Part shown: in pieces, positions 9,815 through 18,072 of the stretch | How the letters are laid out: each line of letters opens with the position of its first letter | Position numbering within the stretch: the first letter of the stretch is position 1 | Assembly (NCBI RefSeq): GCF_011801145.1 | Contig: NZ_CP046172.1 | Location: forward strand, 2,976,001 to 3,040,000 | Length of the DNA: 64,000 bases | Direction of reading: 5' to 3' | From: Nocardia arthritidis | GTDB taxonomy: Bacteria > Actinomycetota > Actinomycetes > Mycobacteriales > Mycobacteriaceae | The notes under the pieces: generated by a model | The model's database searches: none | Told to the model about the DNA's origin: nothing | The model's input: the letters and a program-made list of their open reading frames with translations, nothing else | Program-made: the position numbers and the translations under genes

Positions 9815-10159
9815 CTACTTCTGTGCGTTGTTGTAGGCGGCGACCACATCCGCGGAGATTCGGCCACGGGCCGAAACCTTGTGGCCGTTCTTGCGGGCCC
9901 ATTCACGGATTGCCAGCGACTGGTCCCGATCGACCGTGGAGCGGAAATCTTTCCCGGCGCCACGGGTCTTCGTCTTGAGACGGCCGGTGCGACGGGCGTT
10001 GTCCGCCCACGGCTCCAGGGCGGCGCGCAGCTTGCCCGCGTTCTTGGTCGACAGATCGATCTCGTAGGCCACGCCGTCGATTGAAAAGTGAACGGTCTCG
10101 TCCGCCTTCGATGTGCCGTCGAAGTCGTCGACCATCGTGACGGTTACTTTCTTGGCCAT
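9815..10159 (-). CDS. lsr2: Lsr2 nucleoid-associated protein (xenogeneic silencer)
   Basis: 114 residues starting [15 protein letters not shown], the family hallmark. The N-terminal half is the dimerising beta domain ([28 protein letters not shown]). The C-terminal DNA-binding domain has [18 protein letters not shown] with the RGR minor-groove hook. Lsr2 bridges AT-rich DNA and silences acquired genes in mycobacteria and relatives. The start is chosen over an upstream in-frame start because CTAAGGA lies 9 nt before this ATG. It is monocistronic, with its own promoter and terminator. Confidence 0.96.
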   Translation of the reverse strand: MAKKVTVTMVDDFDGTSKADETVHFSIDGVAYEIDLSTKNAGKLRAALEPWADNARRTGRLKTKTRGAGKDFRSTVDRDQSLAIREWARKNGHKVSARGRISADVVAAYNNAQK

Positions 10160-10197
10160 GAGGCAGTCCTTAGGGTAGGTGCGGGTATTTCCTTCGA

Positions 10198-10226
10198 ATG
10201 CTAATGCGGATACCCAATTATTCCAA
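10198..10226 (-). promoter_or_regulatory. Candidate lsr2 promoter
   Basis: On the minus strand, TTGGAA (-35) and TAGCAT (-10) are separated by 17 bp. They lie about 38 bp upstream of the lsr2 ATG, in DNA clearly richer in A/T than its surroundings. Confidence 0.45.
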
Positions 10227-10329
10227 ATCCCATTCAATCGAGTTTGCTATGGCCGGTTGTGGATTTTGCAATGCGGCGGATTCTTTCGGTTCCGCGGCCC
10301 GGTTCGCGCTCCGGCCATACGCTGGCTGC

Positions 10330-11037
10330 ATGGTGAACCAGACCAGTACGCAACCGTCCCGCAGGCACGACCACCCCTTCGTGCCGTACGCACCGCCCCG
10401 CCTCGATCAGACCGAGGGCATCCTGCGCGGCGAGACCTTCCACGAATTCCTCGAAACCCGGCGCAGCGTGCGATTCTTCGCCCCGGATCCGGTTCCGCGC
10501 AGGATGATAGAACTCGCCGTCGCGGCGGCGAATACCGCACCGTCCGGCGCGCATCACCAGCCGTGGAAGTTCGTCGCGGTCGCCGATCCAGCGGTGAAAC
10601 ACCGGATTCGCGTCGCGGCCGAAGAGGAGGAGCGGATCAACTACGAGGGCGGGCGGTTACCCGAAGCCTGGCGTGCGGCATTGGCGCCACTGGAGACCAA
10701 CTCGGACAAGTCCTATCTGGATGTGGTTCCGTGGATCGTGGCGGTTTTCGCGGAGAAGAGCACCCCGCAACCCGACGGTTCGCTGCGCAAGAACTACTAC
10801 GTCAACGAGAGCGTCGGCATCGCGTGCGGAATGTTCATCGCCGCGCTGCATTCCATGGGCCTCGCGACGCTCACCCATACCCCCAATCCTATGGGCTTCC
10901 TCTCCGAGATTCTGGGGCGTCCGGGTTCCGAACGCCCTTACATCCTCTTCCCGGTGGGCTATCCCGCGCCGGATTGCGAGGTACCGGATCTGAGCCGTAA
11001 GCCGCTGCGGGCGGCATTGGAGTTCTACCCGGAATAG
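10330..11037 (+). CDS. Nitroreductase-family flavoprotein (iodotyrosine deiodinase-like)
   Basis: A 235-residue protein beginning at ATG 10330; the frame continues upstream but without coding character. FMN phosphate-binding RRSVRFFAPDPVP and the NTAPSGAHHQPWKFV stretch are characteristic of nitroreductases. The NESVGIACGMFIAALHSMGL helix and GYPAPDCEVPD tail resemble the deiodinase/BluB-like branch. It probably reduces or dehalogenates a small aromatic using FMN. It converges with the TerD-AIM24 gene, 2 bp from its stop. Confidence 0.85.
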   Translation: MVNQTSTQPSRRHDHPFVPYAPPRLDQTEGILRGETFHEFLETRRSVRFFAPDPVPRRMIELAVAAANTAPSGAHHQPWKFVAVADPAVKHRIRVAAEEEERINYEGGRLPEAWRAALAPLETNSDKSYLDVVPWIVAVFAEKSTPQPDGSLRKNYYVNESVGIACGMFIAALHSMGLATLTHTPNPMGFLSEILGRPGSERPYILFPVGYPAPDCEVPDLSRKPLRAALEFYPE

Positions 11038-11039
11038 CC

Positions 11040-12572
11040 TCAGCCGAAGAGCCCGCCCAGTATTCCGCTGTTTTCTCCGGCGCGTTCCCCGCCGCCCGCG
11101 CCGCCGATGATCCCACCGGTGGGAACTTCGGACGGTTGCACGATGACGAATCCGTGGCCGGAGAACGACAGCGTGATTCCCTCACCGGTGCTGCGCCCGA
11201 TGAGCCTGCCGAGCCCGAACGAATCATTGCGTTTGATTCCGGTCTGCAGGCTCGACGACCAGGCAACCGCGGCCTGCGGATCGGCATAGGTCGGCTGATC
11301 GACGTTCAACACCACCGGATGGCCGTGCGTGGTGATGGCGATGCGGCCGCGTCCGGTGAAAACACAGTTGAAAAGGCCCGCATTACTGGTGAATCCGGCC
11401 GCGCCCTGCACCATGCGGATGTTATAGGTGAGCGTCGGGTCGAAGGCGAGCACATTGGCGCCGTTGATGGTGAGTCCGTCGGTGCCGTCCAGATCGATGA
11501 TGTGCACATCGGTGGCGGCATTGGCGAGGAATAGATCGCCGCGGCCGGACACCTTCATCAGCGGCACGCCCTCACCGGTGAGCCGCTGCTGAATCGCCCG
11601 TCCGATACCGCCGGCGCCTAGCGCCTGGAAATGCAGATCGCCCTGGTAAGCGACCATCGAACCGGCGCGGGCCATGACCTCGCCATTGAGCCCGACGCGA
11701 ATCATCTTGCTGCCCTGCACCTGAATGCCGGCGCCCGCGACCTCGGCGTGCTTCTGGGCGAATAGTTCGCTCTGCATGGGCATGGCTCCTTGCTGGAATG
11801 CGGGCTGGGCGGGTGTCGGGTATGGGGGCGGTGCACCGTATGCGGGTGCCGCCGGATTCGGGACCGGAGGGTATTGCCCGGCCGGTGGATTGGCAGGAGG
11901 GTATTGCCCGGGCGGCGGATATGGGGCACCCGGCGGAATCTGCGACTGTGGAATCCGCGCATGCGGAATCGGTGCCTGTGGATTCTGCGCGCCAATGGGA
12001 TTCGGCGTGCCGGGCGGAACCACTGCCTGCGGATTCGGTGCCGCAACCGGATTCGGCGGCGGCGCGGGTTCCGGCTCGTCGTCGACGTTCACCCCGAATG
12101 CGGTGGCGATTCCGGCCAGACCATTGTCGAAACCCTGGCCGACGGCCCGCACCTTCCACGCACCCGCGCGGCGGTATATCTCGACGCATACCACCGCGGT
12201 CTCGGTGGTGAGCCCGGTCATCGGGAAAGCGAGTGCGCCGGAATCGGATTCGATGGTGGCCCGCAGCGTGCCGACGCCCGCGAAGGTCGCGGGACCGCTG
12301 CCGTCGAGGCTGGCGGTGATCACCACCTTGTCGATATCGGCGGGCAGCGCGGAGGTTTGTACATCGACGACGTCACCGGCGCCGCGGCCGTGCCGGTAGA
12401 CGACGCCGGGGCCGACCGGTTGGTTGAAGAAGATGAAATCGCCGTCGGACCGCACCTTTTCGTTCGCGCCGAGCAGCAGCGCCGATACGTCGACACCGGC
12501 GGAGCAGGTGACGGTGATCGAGAGCCGGTCGGCTGGAGCCGGGCGATTCTCGCCGCGGGCAAGTGTCGTCAC
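11040..12572 (-). CDS. TerD-AIM24 fusion protein
   Basis: A 510-residue protein from GTG 12572 (GGGGGA upstream). Residues about 1-165 are a TerD stress domain with the calcium-binding hallmark SDGDFIFFNQP, also VVCVEIYRR and VGQGFDNGL. About 165-270 is a Pro/Gln/Gly/Tyr-rich linker. About 275-500 is an AIM24/TRAP-like beta domain (MIRVGLNGEVMARAGSMVAY, LKVSGRGD-like, GTGR-rich turns). TerD proteins bind calcium and act in tellurite and envelope stress; the AIM24 function is unclear in bacteria. A much longer open frame upstream (to 13364) is non-coding. Confidence 0.85.
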   Translation of the reverse strand: MTTLARGENRPAPADRLSITVTCSAGVDVSALLLGANEKVRSDGDFIFFNQPVGPGVVYRHGRGAGDVVDVQTSALPADIDKVVITASLDGSGPATFAGVGTLRATIESDSGALAFPMTGLTTETAVVCVEIYRRAGAWKVRAVGQGFDNGLAGIATAFGVNVDDEPEPAPPPNPVAAPNPQAVVPPGTPNPIGAQNPQAPIPHARIPQSQIPPGAPYPPPGQYPPANPPAGQYPPVPNPAAPAYGAPPPYPTPAQPAFQQGAMPMQSELFAQKHAEVAGAGIQVQGSKMIRVGLNGEVMARAGSMVAYQGDLHFQALGAGGIGRAIQQRLTGEGVPLMKVSGRGDLFLANAATDVHIIDLDGTDGLTINGANVLAFDPTLTYNIRMVQGAAGFTSNAGLFNCVFTGRGRIAITTHGHPVVLNVDQPTYADPQAAVAWSSSLQTGIKRNDSFGLGRLIGRSTGEGITLSFSGHGFVIVQPSEVPTGGIIGGAGGGERAGENSGILGGLFG

Positions 12573-12878
12573 GATAGACCGTCCCCCTGCTGGTGGAATT
12601 GTCCAATTCTCCAACGGTTCACCACTCAAGTGTGTCCCGTGTGCGCGCGGCGCGTCCACTTGCCCCCTCGGCCCTGTGTCGAAGTCCCCGGTACGAACGG
12701 TTCGGTCTGGTCCAGCATGCCGCGCTGGCTTTACAATTCGCAGGTCGGATGCTCGCGAACTCCGCGGTGCAGCGGATTTCGGCTCCTGGATCGCGAGCGC
12801 GCGGGCCCGGCGCGAAGTAGGCTCGGTGTGTCGAATCATGCCGCGACAGCGAAGTATTGGTTTCCGTGAGGGGGAACA
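12573..12878. promoter_or_regulatory. Divergent intergenic region, TerD-AIM24 / EspC-like operon
   Basis: A 306-bp region with no supported gene. It carries a 14-bp near-palindrome close to the TerD-AIM24 start and GAGGGGGAACA immediately before the EspC-like GTG. Promoters for both directions must be here; no strong consensus hexamers were recognised. Confidence 0.4.
12596..12609. promoter_or_regulatory. Small palindrome upstream of TerD-AIM24 gene
   Basis: GAATTG-TC-CAATTC, 6-bp perfect arms with a 2-bp spacer, 24 bp upstream of the GTG start. It is a possible operator; no regulator is assigned. Confidence 0.3.
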
Positions 12879-13202
12879 GTGGACACGCTGAAGCTCGACC
12901 CGGCGGCGATGGCCGCCTACACGAAGATCGCGGAGACGGTTTCGCAGCAGCTGGCATCGGCGGCGCAGGTCGCGGGCGGCGCGGTGAATCCGGAGCGATT
13001 GTCGGCCGATCTCGGATTGATCGGCGCCCAGTTCGCCCAGCGGTTCACGGCGGCGGTGACGGAACATCAGCAGGCGCTGTCCACCGCGGGCCGCCTGGTC
13101 GCCGCCTATGGTGCGGTGCTGCGCGGATACAGCGCGGATATGCACGCCTCCGATGTGGATACCGCCGCGAAGCTCGACCGGGCGAAAGGGGAACTGGCAT
13201 GA
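12879..13202 (+). CDS. EspC-like small helical protein (type VII secretion associated)
   Basis: 107 residues from GTG 12879 with GAGGGGGAACA before it. The protein is two amphipathic helices rich in Ala/Gln/Leu with no Cys and no Trp, ending in a charged tail. Its size and pattern (LDPAAMAAYTKIAETVSQQL, AAYGAVLRGYSADM) resemble the EspC/WXG100-like substrates of mycobacterial ESX systems, although the WXG turn is absent. Its stop overlaps the next gene's start (ATGA). It probably forms a helical hairpin dimer with a partner. No ESX ATPase is in the window. Confidence 0.65.
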   Translation: MDTLKLDPAAMAAYTKIAETVSQQLASAAQVAGGAVNPERLSADLGLIGAQFAQRFTAAVTEHQQALSTAGRLVAAYGAVLRGYSADMHASDVDTAAKLDRAKGELA

Positions 13203-14560
13203 GGAGATTGGCCACCCTGCGGCGGCGCCCCGCCGCGGCGCCCACCCGAGAACCGGTCCGCCGGACAACTTCCAGCGATCCCGAGGTGGATCCGCCGATC
13301 GTCGCCGCGCTCGTGCAGCCGATGCTGCGGCTGCGCGCATCGCTCGGCACCGGCGCGTCCACACCCGATCCGGCCATCACCCGAGCCCTTTCCGCCGCGT
13401 CGGCGCAGGCGGCCGATACCGAGGGCCCGCACCGCGACGGTCTGCACGCCCTGGAATCGACCTGGTCCTCGACCGGCGCCGACGCCGCCGTGCCCGCGCT
13501 GCGCACCACCCAGACCCAGATCGGCGACATCTCCGATCGCGGACCGGCCTACCTGTCGGTGCTTTCCGCTGCTCAGTCGACGAGTTCGCGTGCGGCGCAA
13601 CGGGTCGACCAGATCATCGCCGACTTCCGCAGGGATGCCAAGCAAATTCTGGGCAATGCTTCGTCGGCGCCGGAGGCCGATGCCGTGATCGCGCGGGCCA
13701 CCCAGGCGCTGCGCGATGCCGTCAGCACGGTGCGGGCCGCGCAGACCGAAATGGACACCCACACCCAGACCCTCGACGGTATGGGCCCGCTCACCGTCAC
13801 CCAACCGGCGGGCATCGGTACGACGCCGTCCACCCAGTACGTCCCGGGCACCGGAATCGGCACGGGCGTCGGCACATACGGCACCGGCGTTCCCGGTCAG
13901 CAGCTCGATCCGGTGCAGGCCGCGCAGTTGCAGGTCCAGCAGCAGCTGATCTCGGCGGGCGTGCAGGTCGGCACCGCGGCCATCAATGCGGGCGTCAACA
14001 TCGGCACCCACCTGATCGATAAGATCGTCGAAATCGGCACGCACGCCATGGATACCGTCGGCTCGTCGGTGGACAAGGTGATCGATAAGGCGATTCCGGA
14101 GTTGATTCATCCCGGTTCCACCCAGCCACAGGGTACGAGCGGCGACAATCCGAGCACCGGCACGCCGGGTACGCCCGGGGTTTTCGACTTCGGCAAGGGC
14201 ACCGGGACCGGTAACGCCTCCGCGCCCGCGCCGTCGTCACCCCTTATCGCGCCGAACGCGCCGAAACCGGCCCCGAATCCGGCGCCGTCCCAACCGCCCT
14301 TCCAAACTCCCGCCGCCGCGGATCGACCACCCGCTCCCGCACCTGCCAAACCCGATCCGGCACCCGCGCCCGCGCCCAAACCGTCGGCCGACACTCAGGC
14401 CCAGCCCGCACCGACCGGCGGCATGGTGGTGCCGGCGGTGCCGGGCGGCGGCGATCAGGAACACAAACCGAAGGACGGTCAGCTCGGGGTGACCGTGCCC
14501 GCGGCGCAGGAGACGGTTCCGGTCGCCGTAATCGGCGACTTCGGCGATGACACGCTCTGA
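13199..14560 (+). CDS. Alanine/proline-rich helical protein, partner of the EspC-like gene
   Basis: 453 residues from ATG 13199. Residues about 25-200 are helical and coiled-coil like (ISDRGPAYLSVLSAAQSTSSRAA region). About 200-310 is Gly/Thr/Gln-rich with a helix (AAQLQVQQQLISAGVQVGT). The C-terminal 130 residues are low-complexity Pro/Ala/Lys. The layout (helical head, disordered Pro tail) recalls ESX-secreted Esp/PPE-like proteins, but no PE or PPE signature is present. I do not recognise a family. Translationally coupled on both sides. Confidence 0.7.
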   Translation: MRRLATLRRRPAAAPTREPVRRTTSSDPEVDPPIVAALVQPMLRLRASLGTGASTPDPAITRALSAASAQAADTEGPHRDGLHALESTWSSTGADAAVPALRTTQTQIGDISDRGPAYLSVLSAAQSTSSRAAQRVDQIIADFRRDAKQILGNASSAPEADAVIARATQALRDAVSTVRAAQTEMDTHTQTLDGMGPLTVTQPAGIGTTPSTQYVPGTGIGTGVGTYGTGVPGQQLDPVQAAQLQVQQQLISAGVQVGTAAINAGVNIGTHLIDKIVEIGTHAMDTVGSSVDKVIDKAIPELIHPGSTQPQGTSGDNPSTGTPGTPGVFDFGKGTGTGNASAPAPSSPLIAPNAPKPAPNPAPSQPPFQTPAAADRPPAPAPAKPDPAPAPAPKPSADTQAQPAPTGGMVVPAVPGGGDQEHKPKDGQLGVTVPAAQETVPVAVIGDFGDDTL

Positions 14561-15500
14561 TTCGAACGAGCCCGGCCAGGAACACAATCCGTTCGACACC
14601 GGTCTACCCATGCTGCGGTTGCCCGCCAAGTCGCAGCCGAAGCGCAAGGTGCGCCGCGGTTCCGGCCGGCGCGCGCCGCGACCGGAGCCGAACCAGGGAG
14701 TGAGAGCGGTGCGCGGCGACGAGGATTGGCAGCGCTGGCTCGATCCGGCGCCGGAAAAGCCGGTGATCGAGCCGGAGCCGGAGCCGGGCCGGTACCGACG
14801 CGACCCGGCCGACGCCGAACCGTATGAGGAGAACCGCACCGTCGTGCCGTCGATCATCGACCGCACCGGCGGCAATCCGGGGCTCGGGCTGCGGCGGCCG
14901 CGGCGGCGCGACGAACCGGCGAGCAGCGGGAATCGGTTGCTGCCGGTATTGATCGCGCTGGGCGTGACGGTGGCGATCGTCGCGGTGGTGCTGGTGGCGT
15001 TCAAGGCGTCCGGCAAGACGAAACATCCGTTGGCGCCGACCACCTCGTCGGTGGCCGCGCAGCCGACGGCGGGTTCGTCGGCCGCCGCGACGAGCGAGCC
15101 GGCGTCGGCGGTGGCGACGCCGGGCTGCGCGCAGCAGCGGACACCGGATGTGGTGTCCGGTACCGATCCCGGCGGCACCGGTGATGGACCGTCGGCGATC
15201 CTCGCCTTCGAACGCGCCTACTACGTGCAGCGTTCCGGATACGCGGCGCGCGCCGTCGTCGCCCCTGACGCCACCGTGCCCCCAGCCGAACAGATCCAGC
15301 GCGGGATCAATCAGATCGCGGACGGCACCCGCTACTGCGTGCGGATCACCCCGACACCCGGCGGCGACGGCGGACAGACGCGGTGGCAGGTGCAGCTCAC
15401 CCAACAACAGCCGGGGCAGGATCCGCAGACCTTCACCCAGGTGATCACCACCCGCACCACCGCGGATCGCACGCTGATCACCGCGATCAGCGCCGGCTGA
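14547..15500 (+). CDS. Single-pass membrane protein of the EspC-like operon
   Basis: 317 residues, overlapping the preceding gene by 14 bp. Residues 1-125 are hydrophilic, Arg/Pro/Glu-rich and cytoplasmic. A single membrane helix follows (LLPVLIALGVTVAIVAVVLVA). The rest is external: a Ser/Thr/Ala-rich spacer and a C-terminal domain of about 110 residues with two cysteines (TPGCAQQ, RYCVRI) that could form a disulfide. Last gene of the three-gene unit. It may anchor or receive the exported partners; function unknown. Confidence 0.72.
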   Translation: MTRSDSNEPGQEHNPFDTGLPMLRLPAKSQPKRKVRRGSGRRAPRPEPNQGVRAVRGDEDWQRWLDPAPEKPVIEPEPEPGRYRRDPADAEPYEENRTVVPSIIDRTGGNPGLGLRRPRRRDEPASSGNRLLPVLIALGVTVAIVAVVLVAFKASGKTKHPLAPTTSSVAAQPTAGSSAAATSEPASAVATPGCAQQRTPDVVSGTDPGGTGDGPSAILAFERAYYVQRSGYAARAVVAPDATVPPAEQIQRGINQIADGTRYCVRITPTPGGDGGQTRWQVQLTQQQPGQDPQTFTQVITTRTTADRTLITAISAG

Positions 15501-15687
15501 CGCACAGCCCACAGAATTGGTTGTTGCGCAAGCCTTTCCGGCTGATTAATGTCGCCGGTGGACGCGCGAAGACACAGTTCGGTATGGGTTAGTCCGAACG
15601 GCGCTTGTCGCTCGAGCAGCGCACCCCCCACGGGTGCCACCTGTGCGTTCCTTCCATTGTTGCGTTATGTGAAGGGACGAATTCGTC

Positions 15688-16875
15688 ATGCTCCATGTCA
15701 TGATCGCCGGCGCCGGATTGGGCGGGATGGCGCTGGCCCAGGGGTTGCGCCGGGCCGGAATCGAGGTCACCGTCTTCGAACGGGATGCGACGCTCACCGC
15801 GCGGCGGCAGGGTTACCGGCTGCATATCGATGCGCTCGCCCACGCGGCGCTGCGCCGGCTGCTGCCCACCGAGAACTTCGAATTCCTCGACGCCACAGCC
15901 GGTTTGCCGAAACCTCGGTTCACGGTGCTGGACCGAGACAGCCTCGACGCGGTCTTCGTGCAGGACTCGACCGAGCCCATCGATCTGGCGGTGGACCGGC
16001 TGCTGCTGCGGCAGACCCTGCTCGCGGGCATCGAGGACCGGGTCGTCTTCGGAAAACAGCTGTGCGACTACGAGATCGGCTCCGACGGGCGGATAACCGC
16101 GCGATTCGCGGACGGCGACACGGTCACCGGTGACGTGCTGATCGGCGCCGACGGTGTGAATTCCGCTGTGCGCCAACAATATCTGCCGAACGCCAGGGTG
16201 GTCGACACCGGGCTGCGGGCACTGTACGGAGTGGTACCGCTGACGGCGGAGGTGCGAAACCTGTTGGACGACAACATGTTGGGCATCTTCACCATCGTTC
16301 CGGGGCCGGAGCGGACGCATTTGGGCGTCGCGCCGGTCGAATTCCGGGAATCGCCGGAAACCGCGGCGGCACGGTTGACGCCGACGCTGCGTCCGCTGTC
16401 CACCGCCGACTACCTGACCTGCTCCTTCGGCGCCCGCGCCGAATGGTTCGGCCTGCCGGACACCCGGCTCCTCCGCGAGCTCGACGGCCCGGCCCTGCAT
16501 TCGATAGTCGTTGCCGCGGTAGCGAATTGGCATCCGCGGTTGCGCGCCGTCGTCGACCGGATCGATCGGTCGGCGATGTTCGCGCTACAGATCCGCTCCG
16601 CCGTCCCGATCGCCCCATGGCCGACAACCCCCATCACGCTGCTCGGCGACGCCATCCACGCGACAAGCCCCGCCGCGGGCGCGGGCGCCTGCGTGGCCCT
16701 GCGCGACGCCGCCAACCTCCGCGACGCACTCGTCGAGGCCGCCACGAACGGCAACCTCATTGCGGCCCTGCGCAATTACGAACACCAAATGATCGACTAC
16801 GGATTCGCCGCCGTCCGCCTCGGCGCCACCAACGGCACCCGCTTCCTCGGCCAGGACCCCCTCCCGATCGACTGA
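15688..16875 (+). CDS. FAD-dependent monooxygenase (PHBH fold)
   Basis: A 395-residue group A flavin monooxygenase. The N-terminal dinucleotide loop is IAGAGLGGMALAQGL, the middle DG-type motif is VLIGADGVNSAVR, and the C-terminal ribityl-binding motif is TLLGDAIHATSPAAGAG followed by the ALRDAANL helix. Such enzymes hydroxylate or epoxidise small aromatics and antibiotics with NAD(P)H. It stands alone between the EspC-like operon and the DUF4231 gene. Substrate unknown. Confidence 0.87.
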   Translation: MLHVMIAGAGLGGMALAQGLRRAGIEVTVFERDATLTARRQGYRLHIDALAHAALRRLLPTENFEFLDATAGLPKPRFTVLDRDSLDAVFVQDSTEPIDLAVDRLLLRQTLLAGIEDRVVFGKQLCDYEIGSDGRITARFADGDTVTGDVLIGADGVNSAVRQQYLPNARVVDTGLRALYGVVPLTAEVRNLLDDNMLGIFTIVPGPERTHLGVAPVEFRESPETAAARLTPTLRPLSTADYLTCSFGARAEWFGLPDTRLLRELDGPALHSIVVAAVANWHPRLRAVVDRIDRSAMFALQIRSAVPIAPWPTTPITLLGDAIHATSPAAGAGACVALRDAANLRDALVEAATNGNLIAALRNYEHQMIDYGFAAVRLGATNGTRFLGQDPLPID

Positions 16876-16898
16876 GCGCGGCCCGTCGCGTCGGGGCC

Positions 16899-17324
16899 CT
16901 ACTCCTCCGGCTGCTCGAATTCGGCTGCCCAGTCGGTATTCTCGGCCGCGACGATGGCCTCGACGCGCTCGGCCAGCAGCGTGCGGCGGTTGCCGCTTCG
17001 ATAGGGGCCGCTGTGCGTCAGGTAGAGGTGCTTCTCCCGTTTGAGCGCCTCGGCGGTCAGGCGGTAGCGCAGCCAGTTGGACTGCCACTGATACAGCTGC
17101 TGCGCCCCCTCCGCGACGACGATCGAGGCCGCGATGATCGCGGTGAGCACGGCGGGCGCGGCGAGGGCCGCGACCGGCACCGCCGCCCCGACCACGATCT
17201 GCCCCAACTTCACCAGCTTGTACATTCGTTGCGCCGCAGCGCTTCTCGCGCTGTACCACTGCAATTGCTCAACAAGCCGTAACCACACCGGGTCGGTCTC
17301 GACGCCCGGTCCAGGTGTCTCCAC
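16899..17324 (-). CDS. DUF4231 two-helix membrane protein (SLATT-like)
   Basis: 141 residues starting GTG. An N-terminal cytoplasmic helix (WLRLVEQLQWYSARSAAAQR) precedes a hairpin of two adjacent membrane helices (IVVGAAVPVAALAAPAV, LTAIIAASIVVAEGA). A conserved helix LRYRLTAEALKREKHLYL and C-terminal LLAERVEAIVAAEN follow. This matches the DUF4231 pattern, related to the SLATT two-TM domains that act as pore-type effectors next to nucleotide-signalling and STAND systems. It diverges, 103 bp away, from the first gene of the conflict island, so it may belong to it. Pore activity here is inference. Confidence 0.72.
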   Translation of the reverse strand: METPGPGVETDPVWLRLVEQLQWYSARSAAAQRMYKLVKLGQIVVGAAVPVAALAAPAVLTAIIAASIVVAEGAQQLYQWQSNWLRYRLTAEALKREKHLYLTHSGPYRSGNRRTLLAERVEAIVAAENTDWAAEFEQPEE

Positions 17325-17427
17325 ACACCACTCATAGCACGGGAATCCGCCGCGCGGGTGCGAAAAACCATCCGGGCACTAGCATTGTTCGTACGACGCG
17401 GCTGAGGGGTGCGGGAGGTGCGTCAGC

Positions 17428-18072
17428 ATGGGTGAGGAGATCGAGGCGGCCGACGGCATGTTGAATATCGCCGCGACTGCGCTCGCGACGAATTCGCTCG
17501 GCCCCGGTCGCCGGGCCGTCGTCTGGGTGCAGGGCTGCCCGTTCAGCTGCCGCGGATGTATTGCGCCGGAATGGATTCCGTTCCGGACGCAGCGGCTGGT
17601 CCGGCCCGGTGAGCTGGCGGCCGAACTGTTGCGCGGACCAGCGTTCGACGGGCTTACGCTCAGCGGTGGTGAGCCGATGGCGCAGGCCGCCGGGCTGGCC
17701 GAGTTGGTGCGGCACGTGCGCGGTGAAAAGGATGTCACCGTCGTCTGTTTCACCGGCTTCACGTTGCGGCGGCTGCGGCGCGACCCGCCACTGCCCGGGG
17801 TTGCGGAGCTGCTTTCGGTGGTCGACGTGCTGATCGACGGCCAGTACGTGGTCGCGCGAAACGACGGGCGCGGGCTGCGCGGCAGCACCAACCAGCGGGT
17901 GCACCGGCTGACCGATCGGCTCCGGGACTGCGGCTACGACTTCGAAAATCGGCCGAGGTCTGCCGAATTGCGAATAGACGAGCGGGCGGTGACGCTGATC
18001 GGTGTCCCGCCGCCCGGACTGTTGGAAACGCTGGACGAGGTGATCGACGGTTTGCCGGGCGGTGCGCGATGA
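17428..18072 (+). CDS. NrdG-like radical SAM 4Fe-4S protein
   Basis: 214 residues; GGGAGGTG precedes ATG 17428. The radical-SAM cluster motif C-x3-C-x2-C is at Cys37, Cys41 and Cys44 (VQGCPFSCRGC), with the SAM-binding GGEP at about residue 80. Size and order match the small NrdG-type activases (Fer4_12), which generate a glycyl radical in a partner, but no anaerobic ribonucleotide reductase gene is nearby. It overlaps the SEFIR gene by ATGA, so the two are cotranslated. A role in modifying a component of the island is an inference. Confidence 0.85.
   Translation: MGEEIEAADGMLNIAATALATNSLGPGRRAVVWVQGCPFSCRGCIAPEWIPFRTQRLVRPGELAAELLRGPAFDGLTLSGGEPMAQAAGLAELVRHVRGEKDVTVVCFTGFTLRRLRRDPPLPGVAELLSVVDVLIDGQYVVARNDGRGLRGSTNQRVHRLTDRLRDCGYDFENRPRSAELRIDERAVTLIGVPPPGLLETLDEVIDGLPGGAR

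Noticed and set aside
12573..13364. Upstream extension of the TerD-AIM24 frame to 774 codons
   Set aside because: Arg-rich and without TerD homology; the GTG at 12572 has a ribosome site, and the extension overlaps the EspC-like gene on the other strand.
13106..14110. Minus-strand open frame opposite the EspC-like operon
   Set aside because: Arg/Gly/Asp/His-rich shadow; the plus-strand genes are coupled and have ribosome sites.
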